A model generated the notes under the pieces. It saw only the letters and a list, made by a program, of their open reading frames with translations. It made no database searches and was not told the DNA's origin. From an uncultured beta proteobacterium (GTDB lineage Bacteria; Pseudomonadota; Gammaproteobacteria; Burkholderiales; Burkholderiaceae_C): a DNA stretch of 44,218 nt. The DNA lies in contig CAIJOK010000032.1 of NCBI GenBank assembly GCA_903822205.1, forward strand, positions 1-44,218, in the 5' to 3' direction. The stretch's first letter is position 1; every line of letters begins with the position of its first letter. This document shows positions 9,477 through 17,673 of this stretch, piece after piece. The position numbers and the translations under genes are program-made.

Positions 9477-10379
9477 CTATTTGTGCGACAAACCCCAAAC
9501 GTAGGCTGTCAGAACGTGAATCTGGGCCGGTAACAGTTTGCCGCCCTGGGCGGGCATAACGTTGACCCTGCCGTTGCTCACCATATCGACAATGGTTCTT
9601 TCAACCCCCGGGCCATGCAACCATATTTTGTCGGTCAAGTTGGCTGAGCCAATCGCCTGCATGCCCTTGCCGTCCGGGCCATGACAGGCCGCGCACACCA
9701 CAAACTTGTCGCGCCCTAGCGCCGCCCGCACCGAATCATGGGCCAGACCCGACAGGCTTAACACATACTGCGCCAAGTTTTTGACATCGTCACCACTGCC
9801 CACAGCCGCAGCCATGGGCGGCATGTTGCCAACACGACCTTGTGTGATCGTCTCCTTGATCTTGTCCGGTGTACCCCCGTGCAGCCAGTCGTCGTCGGTC
9901 AGGTTTGGAAAGCCTTTGTTGCCCCTGGCATCTGAGCCGTGGCACTGGGCGCAATGGTTGCTAAACAGACGCTCGCCTACCACCATGGCGGGGGCATCTT
10001 TGGCCAGGTCCTCAGGAAGCATAGACACAAACCTGGCGTAGAGGGGGTCGGTCTGAGCGCGGGCACGTTCAAGCTCGGTCTGAAGCTGCGCAGTGGCCGA
10101 CCAGTTCAAGCTGCCCAGACGGCTGCCCAGCCCGGGGTAAAGCCATAAATAGGCAAAAGCAAACAGCACGGTCAGCACAAACATATACGTCCACCAGCGC
10201 GGCAAGGGATTGTTCATCTCACGCAGGTTATCGTCCCATACGTGGCCCGTTGTGTCGTCTGCGGCAGTTTTAATCTTGAGCCGGCCAACAGCGATCAGCA
10301 AGACCAAACAAAAAATAATACTGACCACGGTGATCGCAGTTACATAAAAAGCCCAAAAGTCACTGGTAAAGTCGCTCAT
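9477..10379 (-). CDS. ccoP: cbb3 oxidase diheme subunit CcoP
   Basis: The diheme cytochrome c subunit that passes electrons to CcoN in the high-affinity cbb3 oxygen reductase. It has 300 residues, an N-terminal membrane segment at about 11-31, a second hydrophobic segment at about 64-81 (the two-helix form of CcoP), and two class I cytochrome c domains with CAQCH (143-147) and CAACH (229-233). Methionines in PPMAAA and NVMPAQGG are the likely axial ligands. It is the last cco gene of the operon. Normally ccoG and ccoH would follow; here rfbB does. Confidence 0.95.
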   Translation of the reverse strand: MSDFTSDFWAFYVTAITVVSIIFCLVLLIAVGRLKIKTAADDTTGHVWDDNLREMNNPLPRWWTYMFVLTVLFAFAYLWLYPGLGSRLGSLNWSATAQLQTELERARAQTDPLYARFVSMLPEDLAKDAPAMVVGERLFSNHCAQCHGSDARGNKGFPNLTDDDWLHGGTPDKIKETITQGRVGNMPPMAAAVGSGDDVKNLAQYVLSLSGLAHDSVRAALGRDKFVVCAACHGPDGKGMQAIGSANLTDKIWLHGPGVERTIVDMVSNGRVNVMPAQGGKLLPAQIHVLTAYVWGLSHK

Positions 10380-10448
10380 AATGTATTGGAGAGGAAGTAT
10401 GATGTTTAATGTTTGATGTTATGAAGAAAGACTGACAAACAATGGATG

Positions 10449-10592
10449 TCAATCCTGCTCAAATGGCAATTGGGAAGCCTGCTCAAAATCATCCGATTGT
10501 TTTTGAGAAAAAGCCCACACCACAATACAAACAAAAATCAGCAGGGAGATGACCGTCACAATGGATCGCAGAGAATTAAGGTCAAAATTCAT
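10449..10592 (-). CDS. ccoQ: cbb3 oxidase small subunit CcoQ
   Basis: A 47-residue protein read directly in the gap between ccoO and ccoP. It starts MNFDLNSLRS, has a single hydrophobic segment (IVTVISLLIFVCIVVWAF, about residues 11-28), and ends in a short polar tail rich in Q, D and E. Size, position and topology fit CcoQ, which stabilises the cbb3 complex. The spacing is 31 bp from ccoO and 69 bp to ccoP. Sequence conservation in the family is low, so the call rests mainly on context. Confidence 0.85.
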   Translation of the reverse strand: MNFDLNSLRSIVTVISLLIFVCIVVWAFSQKQSDDFEQASQLPFEQD

Positions 10593-10623
10593 GGTGTGAC
10601 TTGCCAATGTTGACGAAATAATA

Positions 10624-11316
10624 TTATTTAACCCAAGTTCCCAATATCTGCAAATAGGCGATAACGGCCTCTATCTCGGTCTTGCCCTTCAAGGCAGCCG
10701 ATGATGCCGCAATCTGGGCATCGGTGTAGGGCACACCCACGCGGCGCAGCGCAGTCATGTGGGCGGGCATGGACGCAGCATCCACCAGATTGGCCAGCAG
10801 CCAAGGATAGGCGGGCATATTGGACTCAGGCACCACATCACGCGGATTGTTCAGGTGCGTGGTATGCCACTGGTCGGTGTATTTGCCGCCCACGCGGTGC
10901 AAATCTGGCCCTGTGCGCTTGCTGCCCCACTGAAAAGGATGGTCATAAACAAACTCTCCGGCCATTGAATAATGACCGTAGCGCAGTATCTCGGCGTGCA
11001 GCGGGCGAATCATCTGGGAGTGGCAGTTGTAACAACCTTCGCGTTGGTAAATGTCGCGCCCGGCCAATTGCAGTGCCGTGTAGGGCAGCAAGCCAGGAAC
11101 CGGCGTAGTGGTCGATCTTTGAAAAAACAACGGGATAATTTCAACCAGGCCGCCAAATAACAGGACGACCAATATCAGCACAATCATCCAAAAATTATGG
11201 GTTTCTACCTTTTGCGACAAACCGCCGTTCGTTGGGTGATGATGATCCAAAGAGGCCAAAGGAGCAGAAGGGACGGGGGGTATCTCAGAAGGGTGACCTG
11301 AATCAAGGGTGGACAT
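10624..11316 (-). CDS. ccoO: cbb3 oxidase monoheme subunit CcoO
   Basis: The membrane-anchored monoheme cytochrome c subunit of cbb3 oxidase. It has 230 residues, a hydrophobic anchor at about 43-63, and heme motif CYNCH at 95-99 followed by SQMIRP, the family signature. The N-terminus carries about 30 extra, proline- and histidine-rich residues before the conserved start of the family. It lies 9 bp downstream of ccoN and 31 bp upstream of ccoQ, so it is tightly operonic. Confidence 0.95.
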   Translation of the reverse strand: MSTLDSGHPSEIPPVPSAPLASLDHHHPTNGGLSQKVETHNFWMIVLILVVLLFGGLVEIIPLFFQRSTTTPVPGLLPYTALQLAGRDIYQREGCYNCHSQMIRPLHAEILRYGHYSMAGEFVYDHPFQWGSKRTGPDLHRVGGKYTDQWHTTHLNNPRDVVPESNMPAYPWLLANLVDAASMPAHMTALRRVGVPYTDAQIAASSAALKGKTEIEAVIAYLQILGTWVK

Positions 11317-11325
11317 AAGGTTTCC

Positions 11326-12807
11326 TCAAGCGTGTGCAGCAGAAGTGGAAATATTAGAAATATTGGATGTGTTTGAGATATTGGAGATATTGGGAATATG
11401 TACCACCACCGATCGCCCTCGTGCCGCCGTCTGGAGGGTATTCCACAACATGATCACCATGCCGGTCAAATACAACAAACCGCCCAACAATCGAATCACA
11501 TAAAACGGATAACTGGCCTTGACAGATTCAACAAAAGTGTAGGTCAGAGTTCCGTCGCTTTGTACCGAGCGCCACATCAGCCCCTGCATCACACCGGCTA
11601 TCCACAGCGCTGCAATGTAGAGCACGATGCCCGTGGTGGCCACCCAAAAGTGGATCTCGATGGCCTTGACGCTGAACATTTGTTTTTGACCAAACAAACG
11701 CGGTATCAGGTAGTACATCGACCCCATCGTGACCATCCCAACCCAGCCCAGCGCGCCTGAATGCACATGCCCGATCGTCCAATCGGTGTAGTGCGACAGC
11801 GCATTCACGGTCTTGATAGACATCATGGGGCCTTCAAAGGTGGACATGCCATAAAACGACAGCGACACGATCAAAAACCGCAAAATGGGGTCATCGCGCA
11901 ACTTGTACCAGGCCCCGGAAAGGGTCATGATGCCGTTGATCATCCCGCCCCAACTGGGGGCCAACAAGATCAGCGAAAACACCATGCCCACCGACTGCGT
12001 CCAGTCCGGCAAAGCGGTGTAGTGCAGGTGGTGCGGCCCCGCCCACATGTAGGTAAATATCAAAGCCCAAAAGTGAATGACAGACAGCCGGTACGAATAG
12101 ACCGGACGCTCAGCCTGCTTGGGGACAAAGTAATACACCATGCCCAAAAAACCCGCCGTCAAAAAGAACCCCACGGCATTGTGGCCATACCACCACTGCA
12201 CCATGGCATCTTGTACACCGGCATAAGCCGAATAGGACTTCATCCATCCTGCCGGAACCTCGGCGCTATTGACAATGTGCAGCAGCGCCACGGCGATGAT
12301 CATCGCCCCAAAAAACCAGTTGGCCACATAGATGTGGCGCACCCGCCGGATGCCGATGGTGCCAAAAAACACAACAGCGTAAGCCACCCACACCAGCGCG
12401 ATCAAAATGTCGATGGGCCATTCAAGCTCGGCGTATTCCTTGGACGTGGTGTAGCCCATGGGCAGCGTGATCGCTGCAGACAGGATGACCAACTGCCAGC
12501 CCCAGAACGTGAAGGCCGCCAAGGTGTCGTTAAAGATGCGCACCTGACAGGTGCGCTGCACCACGTGGTACGAGGTGGCAAACAGCGCACAGCCGCCAAA
12601 CGCAAAAATAACAGCGTTGGTGTGCAAGGGGCGCAGGCGGCCATAGCTGAACCACGGGATGCCAAAGTTAAGCTCTGGCCAGGCCAACTGGGCGGCAATG
12701 ACCACGCCCACCAACATACCCACGACACCCCAAACCACCGTCATCAGGGCAAACTGTCTGACAACCTTGTCGTTGTAGGTCGTTGCCTGCGAATTTATCC
12801 ATGCCAT
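11326..12807 (-). CDS. ccoN: cbb3 oxidase catalytic subunit CcoN
   Basis: The heme-copper catalytic subunit that reduces oxygen to water at high affinity, with multiple membrane helices. It has 493 residues. Family segments include TSYHVVQRT (heme ligand region), [19 protein letters not shown] (metal-site helix), [14 protein letters not shown] (copper histidines) and [17 protein letters not shown] (heme ligands). The ATG at 12807 has GAGGA at a good distance. The last residues after [11 protein letters not shown] are odd: a run of NIS/NTS tripeptides followed by TSAAHA, encoded by a low-complexity repeat at about 11345-11400. That tail is not part of the conserved fold. Confidence 0.95.
   Translation of the reverse strand: MAWINSQATTYNDKVVRQFALMTVVWGVVGMLVGVVIAAQLAWPELNFGIPWFSYGRLRPLHTNAVIFAFGGCALFATSYHVVQRTCQVRIFNDTLAAFTFWGWQLVILSAAITLPMGYTTSKEYAELEWPIDILIALVWVAYAVVFFGTIGIRRVRHIYVANWFFGAMIIAVALLHIVNSAEVPAGWMKSYSAYAGVQDAMVQWWYGHNAVGFFLTAGFLGMVYYFVPKQAERPVYSYRLSVIHFWALIFTYMWAGPHHLHYTALPDWTQSVGMVFSLILLAPSWGGMINGIMTLSGAWYKLRDDPILRFLIVSLSFYGMSTFEGPMMSIKTVNALSHYTDWTIGHVHSGALGWVGMVTMGSMYYLIPRLFGQKQMFSVKAIEIHFWVATTGIVLYIAALWIAGVMQGLMWRSVQSDGTLTYTFVESVKASYPFYVIRLLGGLLYLTGMVIMLWNTLQTAARGRSVVVHIPNISNISNTSNISNISTSAAHA
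11345..11400. repeat. Low-complexity AATATT/GATATTGGA-type repeat in the ccoN tail
   Basis: Units resembling (G)ATATTGGA and GAAATATTA recur in tandem with small changes, and code for Asn-Ile-Ser repeats at the CcoN C-terminus. The AT-rich run contrasts with the GC-rich body of the gene, which suggests slippage expansion. Confidence 0.6.
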
Positions 12808-12875
12808 CTGTCAGTCCTCAATCTGGTTGCTGTGTATGAAATTTTATTCAAAATCAATGTGTTATCACGTGTTTT

Positions 12876-12900
12876 CAGTCATCTTTCAGTCATCTTTCAG
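12876..12900. repeat. 11-bp tandem repeat at the ccoS stop codon
   Basis: CAGTCATCTTT occurs at 12876-12886 and 12887-12897, followed by a partial third copy (CAG). The array spans the last codons and stop of ccoS and runs into the ccoS-ccoN gap. Confidence 0.7.
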
Positions 12901-13023
12901 GATGCTTTCACCGTGTGAGTCTAAATCATCAAACTGCCCGTGATAGACAGCCCACCCCACGGCACCCAGGATAAAAAACACCAAGACCACCGACAGGGGA
13001 ATCAATAATAAAAGAATGTCCAT
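12886..13023 (-). CDS. ccoS: cbb3 oxidase maturation protein CcoS
   Basis: A 45-residue protein read directly upstream of ccoN. It starts MDILLLLIPLSVVLVFFILG, one membrane helix, followed by AVGWAVYHGQFDDLDSHGESIL. The QFDDL motif after the helix is characteristic of CcoS, which is needed to assemble heme and copper into CcoN. There is no clear Shine-Dalgarno sequence before the ATG. It precedes ccoN by 78 bp. Its usual partner, the copper-exporting ATPase ccoI, is not next to it. Confidence 0.88.
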   Translation of the reverse strand: MDILLLLIPLSVVLVFFILGAVGWAVYHGQFDDLDSHGESILKDD

Positions 13024-13037
13024 TTTATTTGTGGATA

Positions 13038-13117
13038 TGCAATATCAGGTTAGAAATAACAAAATTTTCTGGCAGTCAAACATGCCGTTTTGTGCATTGT
13101 TATTGCAATATCAGGTT
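13038..13117. repeat. Two 14-bp direct repeats upstream of the cco operon
   Basis: TGCAATATCAGGTT occurs exactly at 13038-13051 and 13104-13117, 66 bp apart start to start, inside the 223-bp gap (13024-13246) between ccoS and the end of lolB. Apart from these copies the gap holds no gene or RNA that I can see. Position and spacing suggest binding sites for an activator or repressor of the oxidase operon. They do not match an FNR/Anr box. Confidence 0.5.
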
Positions 13118-13246
13118 GGAATGTCAGTCAACGACAGCCTGTAACCTAAACCGTTGATCGGTAAAACAAATTTCTTTCATGCGATCAAGGCCAGGATGTC
13201 TGGAGTCCAAAAAGCTGAAAAGTGTCGCACACACCAAAGGAATACG

Positions 13247-13771
13247 TCACCGATCAAGAACGATGCGAATCTCTGCCTGGGGCGCTGGCGCATTGCGCAT
13301 TGCAACAATTTTGCCGTCCGCAAACCCCGTCAGATCAACCGTCCAGCCGTCAACCGGCAGGTTGTTGCCATCCAACCAAGCCAATAGCGCGTCTATCGGC
13401 ACCGTGATACCCACCACATCGCTGATCAGTGCATCGATATGGTCAAAGCTGCGACTGTCACCGCGCGTCCGTAGCACCGCTTGTTTCGGTGTCCAGGCAA
13501 TATCAGCCGTTGTGATTCCAAAAGGGGTGAGCAATTGCAACTCACCCAAGTCAGAGTGGCCCCGCAGTACAAAGTTTGAACTCCATCGCTGGTCTTGATC
13601 CTCGCCATGGGTAGGGTCAGCCGGGACATGAACGGCCAGTCGCCCTTGCCAAACTGGATCAGTGGCCCTGTTTGCGGCATTCTGGGTGTGATGGCCCGCC
13701 GACACCGCACACCCAGCTATCAAAAAAATAGCTACTAGGCGACAAAAGAGTGCTGCCCAACGTACGATCAC
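13247..13771 (-). CDS. lolB: Outer-membrane lipoprotein receptor LolB
   Basis: LolB accepts lipoproteins from LolA and inserts them into the outer membrane. The GTG at 13771 overlaps the stop of the TPR gene (GTGA) and places a lipoprotein signal at the N-terminus: VIVRWAALFCRLVAIFLIAGC, with lipobox LIAG and lipidated Cys21. The longer frame starting at 13882 would bury the signal peptide. The mature part (WQGRLAVHV, ELQLLTPFGIT, LLAWLDG..LPVDGW) follows the LolB beta-sandwich pattern, and the 174-residue length is normal. ispE, which commonly follows lolB in relatives, is absent here; the gene is followed by the cco operon. Confidence 0.85.
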   Translation of the reverse strand: MIVRWAALFCRLVAIFLIAGCAVSAGHHTQNAANRATDPVWQGRLAVHVPADPTHGEDQDQRWSSNFVLRGHSDLGELQLLTPFGITTADIAWTPKQAVLRTRGDSRSFDHIDALISDVVGITVPIDALLAWLDGNNLPVDGWTVDLTGFADGKIVAMRNAPAPQAEIRIVLDR

Positions 13772-15549
13772 AGAGTAACCCGAAGGCGTTTGAGGGTGTT
13801 GGCCAGTGTGGCGTTGTCGGGACTTAACCGAAGGGCTTCGCGCCATATCTGCAGGGCATCTTGCTGACGCTTCACTGACCACAACACCTCGCCCAAATGG
13901 GCAGCGATCTCGGCATCGGGCTTTTGTTGGTAAGCGCTTTGCAACAGTTGAAGTGCTCTGGCGTGTTCACCCATGCGAAATTCTGCCCAGCCCAGACTGT
14001 CGGTGATAAAGGGGTCACCCGGGGCAAGTTCAAGCGCTTTGACGATCAGGCTGCGGGCTTCAGGCAAGCGCAGACTGCGATCCGCCAGCGAATACCCCAA
14101 GGCGTTGTAAGCCTGGGGGTCGTCTGGACGGGCAGCGATCAACTGGCGCAAAAGACGCTCCATGGTGGTGAGATCGCCCATTTGTTCGGCCACCAGCGAC
14201 AGGTCGTAGATCAAATCGACATCCTGTGGAGACTGTGCGAGGGCCTCTTCAAGGATGGCGCGGGCACGCTCATACCGGCCAGCGTCCCGCAACAACTGCA
14301 CCTCTGCTGCGCGTTTGATGCGGACATCAGCGTCTGAACCTTCGGGTATCTGATGCAGCATGGTGATGGCATCGTTAAGCTGCCCTTGCATGGCCACCAA
14401 ATGGGCGCGTCGTATCTGTGAATGCACGAGCACATCAGGATGCTCTACCCGTTTCAGCCACGCATCGGCCTGAAGCCAGTCTTTGCTCTGTTCGGCTATC
14501 TGCGCCATGGACAAATAGACTTTGGACAATTCCAGGCGAACCTCGGGACGAAGGTGCTCAGCGGAGACGACCGTAACGCCATCAATGTAGCGCTGAAAGT
14601 GCGCTTTGGCCTGTGCCACATGACCCTCCTCCATGTCCACGGCACCGTGGGTTAGCCAGGCATCGGCAAACCCAGGGTGGCTGACGTGAATGGTTTGCAA
14701 TAGAGCAAGAGCCTCTGGGGTGTGTTTGGCTTTTAACAATACTCTGGCGTATATCAAGGCAAACTCGGGTCTGGCATGCTGGCTGGCCAAGTGATTTTGG
14801 ATGATGTTTTGGGTCTGCTGCTCATAGTGGGCATCGACCGTCAAAATGGACATGGCCAAAAGGGCAGGGCGTTCATGCCAAACACCAAAAGCCTGACCTT
14901 TGGTGGCGGCCATCAGTGCGGCCCGTGTGTCACCGGCATTGAGCCACATGCGCCCCACGGTGGCCCAGGCTGCTGCCCCCAACTGAGGATCATGCAGTTC
15001 GTGACGCAAGGCTTTTTGCACGATGGATGCAGCCAGTGGCTTGTCGCTGACACCTTCAAACAATCTGTAAATCTCCCAAACCGCGTCCTGACGTTCTGTG
15101 ACAGGTGTCAAGGCCAGATAGCGCCGAAGAGGCTCTATGGTTTGGGCTGGGCGGTTGAGTTTCAGCAGGATTTGCAGCACATACCGATTGGCCTCGCGAG
15201 AGCTGGGTAGGGCGGTGCTCCAGGCCTTTGCGGCCGCCAGGGAGGAGTCCCCGGAGCGTGCCTGAAGTGCAATCTGCACGGCACGCCTGTACAGCTCGGC
15301 ACTTTGGGTCTTGTACGCTGCCCCCAGTATCAGCGCATAGGCCGCCCCAGGGTCGTCAGTGCGGGCGTAAAGCTCGCCTTGTAACAATTGGTAAAAAAGC
15401 TGACCGTCCAGCGCTGAAACCATGGAAGCGCTGTGGACAGCGACACCGGATTCTGGGGCAGGGGCGGCAGGGGCCTGGGCGGATGCTTCCAGCCAACAAG
15501 CCAGCGTGATGGGTACAAAGATAAGATATTTGGATGGCATGGTATCCAT
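13768..15549 (-). CDS. Exported TPR-repeat protein
   Basis: A 593-residue tetratricopeptide-repeat protein. The N-terminus MPSKYLIFVPITLACWLEAS followed by AQA is a probable signal peptide, so the protein is likely periplasmic or envelope-bound. Degenerate TPRs fill the body; the clearest are near the C-terminus (ARPDDPQAYNALGYSLAD, LAPGDPFITDSLGWAEFRMG, LRLSPDNATLANTLKRL). It is translationally coupled to lolB through a GTGA overlap, as in many Burkholderiales, and may act with envelope lipoprotein handling. That role is inferred from context only. The start could be either of two ATGs, at 15549 or 15540; neither has a good ribosome-binding site. Confidence 0.8.
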   Translation of the reverse strand: MDTMPSKYLIFVPITLACWLEASAQAPAAPAPESGVAVHSASMVSALDGQLFYQLLQGELYARTDDPGAAYALILGAAYKTQSAELYRRAVQIALQARSGDSSLAAAKAWSTALPSSREANRYVLQILLKLNRPAQTIEPLRRYLALTPVTERQDAVWEIYRLFEGVSDKPLAASIVQKALRHELHDPQLGAAAWATVGRMWLNAGDTRAALMAATKGQAFGVWHERPALLAMSILTVDAHYEQQTQNIIQNHLASQHARPEFALIYARVLLKAKHTPEALALLQTIHVSHPGFADAWLTHGAVDMEEGHVAQAKAHFQRYIDGVTVVSAEHLRPEVRLELSKVYLSMAQIAEQSKDWLQADAWLKRVEHPDVLVHSQIRRAHLVAMQGQLNDAITMLHQIPEGSDADVRIKRAAEVQLLRDAGRYERARAILEEALAQSPQDVDLIYDLSLVAEQMGDLTTMERLLRQLIAARPDDPQAYNALGYSLADRSLRLPEARSLIVKALELAPGDPFITDSLGWAEFRMGEHARALQLLQSAYQQKPDAEIAAHLGEVLWSVKRQQDALQIWREALRLSPDNATLANTLKRLRVTL

Positions 15550-15653
15550 AATAATCCAAGCCTGTGGGGTCTGTCTGTGTTTGGCCCTGTCCGTGGTCTG
15601 TATCCAAACAGTCGGTGGGTACGATGCGGCGTGCTGGGTGCATCGTTCCTGTG

Positions 15654-15686
15654 TCGATGATGGGTCGATGATGGTTCGATGATGTC
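15654..15686. repeat. 11-bp triple repeat across the dynamin-like gene start
   Basis: TCGATGATG plus two variable bases occurs three times at an 11-bp period (15654, 15665, 15676). The third copy contains the candidate ATG codons at 15679 and 15682. Each earlier copy also carries ATGATG in a different frame, so gain or loss of a unit would change the initiation region. Confidence 0.7.
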
Positions 15687-17673
15687 GGTGCTTTATGACT
15701 TGAACATGCCCATCGGGGGAATATTGGAAACTTCATTTAACGAAAAATTTGACCAGCATGGCACGTGGCGACGCGAGTTTGCATTGCGCCTCAAACTGCT
15801 GGCACAGTGGCTTAAAGACCAAGACATGCTGAATGCTGCCGTGCAAGACCGCCTGCAAAGGCTAGAGACACAAATTCGCATCGACAAGGTGATGGTGGCC
15901 TTTGTTGCAGAGTTTTCGCGCGGCAAATCCGAGCTGATCAACGCCATCTTTTTTGCCGATTATGGGCATCGCATCATGCCTGCCAGCGCTGGGCGAACCA
16001 CCATGTGCCCCACCGAAATGGGCTATGACCCCGAGATTCCGCCGTGTTTGCGTCTGTTGCCTATCGAAACTCGGCTACAACCCCAATCCCTGATGGACTG
16101 GCGTATGTCGCCCGAAAAATGGGAGCGCATTGACCTGGATTTGAATCAATCCAAAAAATTGGCCGAGGCCTTTGCCAAGGTGGCTGAGACCCGTCGTGTG
16201 TCGTTAGCAGAGGCCCATGCACTGGGTTTTTGGCAGTCCTCATCGCCCGACAACAGCGTATTGCCAGATGCAGGTGGCCAGGTTGAGATCCCAAAATGGC
16301 GTCACGCGCTGATCAACATTGCGCATCCATTGCTCAAACAGGGACTGGTCATTTTGGACACGCCCGGACTCAACGCCATCGGTGCAGAGCCTGAACTGAC
16401 GGTCAGTCTCGTTCCGCAGGCCCACGTGATCGTGTTTATTTTGGGGGCCGACACCGGTGTCACCCAGTCTGATCTGTCGATCTGGCGTGAGCACCTGGTC
16501 GATGACCAAGATGCCAGCACCCGTTTGGTGGTTCTCAACAAAATTGACACGTTGTGGGATGCCCTGGACAGTCCGGCCCAGGTGCAGGCACAGATCACGA
16601 AACAGCAGGTTCATACGGCAGGTATTTTGGGCGTTCCGGCAAGCCAAGTGCTGGCAGTATCTGCCCAAAAAGGTCTGGTGGGCAAGGTGACACAAGACAC
16701 GGCCCTGTTGCAGCGCAGTTGTTTGTCGTCGCTTGAGGACGCGCTCAGTCAGGGCATCATGGGCCGCAGGCACAAAATTTTGAGCGATGCAGTCACTCGG
16801 GGCGTATCGGACTTGCGGGTTGAAACGGGCCGCATCTTGCAAATTCGCAGGCGAGATTTGAACGAGCAATTGCTTGAACTCAAAGGCCTCTATGGCAAAA
16901 ACGCCCCCGTCATCAAAAACATGCGGGCACGAATAGCCCAGGAGCAGGCTGAGTTTGATGCAGGCGGCATCAAAATTCACGCCGTGCGGTCGGTTCACAT
17001 GAAGCTGTTGCGTGAGATATTCAGTCTGCTGGGGGCAGCGACGTTAAAGAGCGAAATGTCCCAATTAACCCTTGAGCTAAACCACAGAGGCCTGAAGCTG
17101 GGTGTCAAAACGGTCTATGGCGAAACCTTTGCTCGGCTGCGCAACAACCTTCAACAGGTTCACGCCAAGTGTCAAGAAATCCGTGCCATGCTGCAAGCCA
17201 GCTTTACACATTTGAATACGGAATACGGTTTTTCACTTCAAATGCCAGAGGACCCCACGGTTGATCCTTATGTGCGTGATCTGGATTTGATCGAGCGCGG
17301 CCACCTGCAATACTTGGGTCTCGGCAATGCCCTCAAACTGGCACAGCCTGAATTTGCAGACCGTCTGGTGCGTGCCTTGGCCACCCGTTTGCGAACCATC
17401 CACGACACCGCCGTGGGTGATATTGAGGTCTGGAGCAAGTCTGCTGCGTCGCAGTTGGATGCCCAGTTGCGGGAACGTCGCAAAAACTTTGTCCGAAGGC
17501 TGGAAGCCATCGACCGCATTGCCCAGGCATCTTGTGGACTGGATGAGCGGATAGCCGATGTCAATAGCCGCGATATTGCGATGGATCAGATGGAACTCAA
17601 ATTGGCCGAGTTGACCGACCACCTGATGCACATGACGACCTCGTCGCGTGTGGTGAATGACACAAAGCCTTGA
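15679..17673 (+). CDS. Dynamin-like GTPase
   Basis: A 664-residue large GTPase of the bacterial dynamin/GBP-like type. The P-loop is AEFSRGKS at about residues 77-84, the switch I threonine lies in SAGRTTMCPTE, G3 is DTPG at 227-230 and G4 is NKID at 287-290. Long helical segments follow the GTPase domain (about 370-660), as in proteins that bind or remodel membranes or DNA. No transmembrane helix is evident. It overlaps mutY by 4 bp (TTGA), so the two are cotranscribed. Function in this family is unsettled: membrane stress response and chromosome-associated roles have been proposed for relatives. The start lies within an 11-bp triple repeat; an ATG at 15706 is an alternative. Confidence 0.82.
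   Translation: MMSVLYDLNMPIGGILETSFNEKFDQHGTWRREFALRLKLLAQWLKDQDMLNAAVQDRLQRLETQIRIDKVMVAFVAEFSRGKSELINAIFFADYGHRIMPASAGRTTMCPTEMGYDPEIPPCLRLLPIETRLQPQSLMDWRMSPEKWERIDLDLNQSKKLAEAFAKVAETRRVSLAEAHALGFWQSSSPDNSVLPDAGGQVEIPKWRHALINIAHPLLKQGLVILDTPGLNAIGAEPELTVSLVPQAHVIVFILGADTGVTQSDLSIWREHLVDDQDASTRLVVLNKIDTLWDALDSPAQVQAQITKQQVHTAGILGVPASQVLAVSAQKGLVGKVTQDTALLQRSCLSSLEDALSQGIMGRRHKILSDAVTRGVSDLRVETGRILQIRRRDLNEQLLELKGLYGKNAPVIKNMRARIAQEQAEFDAGGIKIHAVRSVHMKLLREIFSLLGAATLKSEMSQLTLELNHRGLKLGVKTVYGETFARLRNNLQQVHAKCQEIRAMLQASFTHLNTEYGFSLQMPEDPTVDPYVRDLDLIERGHLQYLGLGNALKLAQPEFADRLVRALATRLRTIHDTAVGDIEVWSKSAASQLDAQLRERRKNFVRRLEAIDRIAQASCGLDERIADVNSRDIAMDQMELKLAELTDHLMHMTTSSRVVNDTKP

Noticed and set aside
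11761-12918. 385-codon open frame on the plus strand opposite ccoN
   Set aside because: It is the antisense shadow of a strongly conserved oxidase gene; its translation is rich in His, Gln and Arg with no recognisable domain.
13141-13200. FNR/Anr-like boxes upstream of ccoS (TTGAT half-sites near 13154 and ATCAA near 13185)
   Set aside because: Each has one perfect half-site, but the other half matches the consensus poorly, so they do not support a call.
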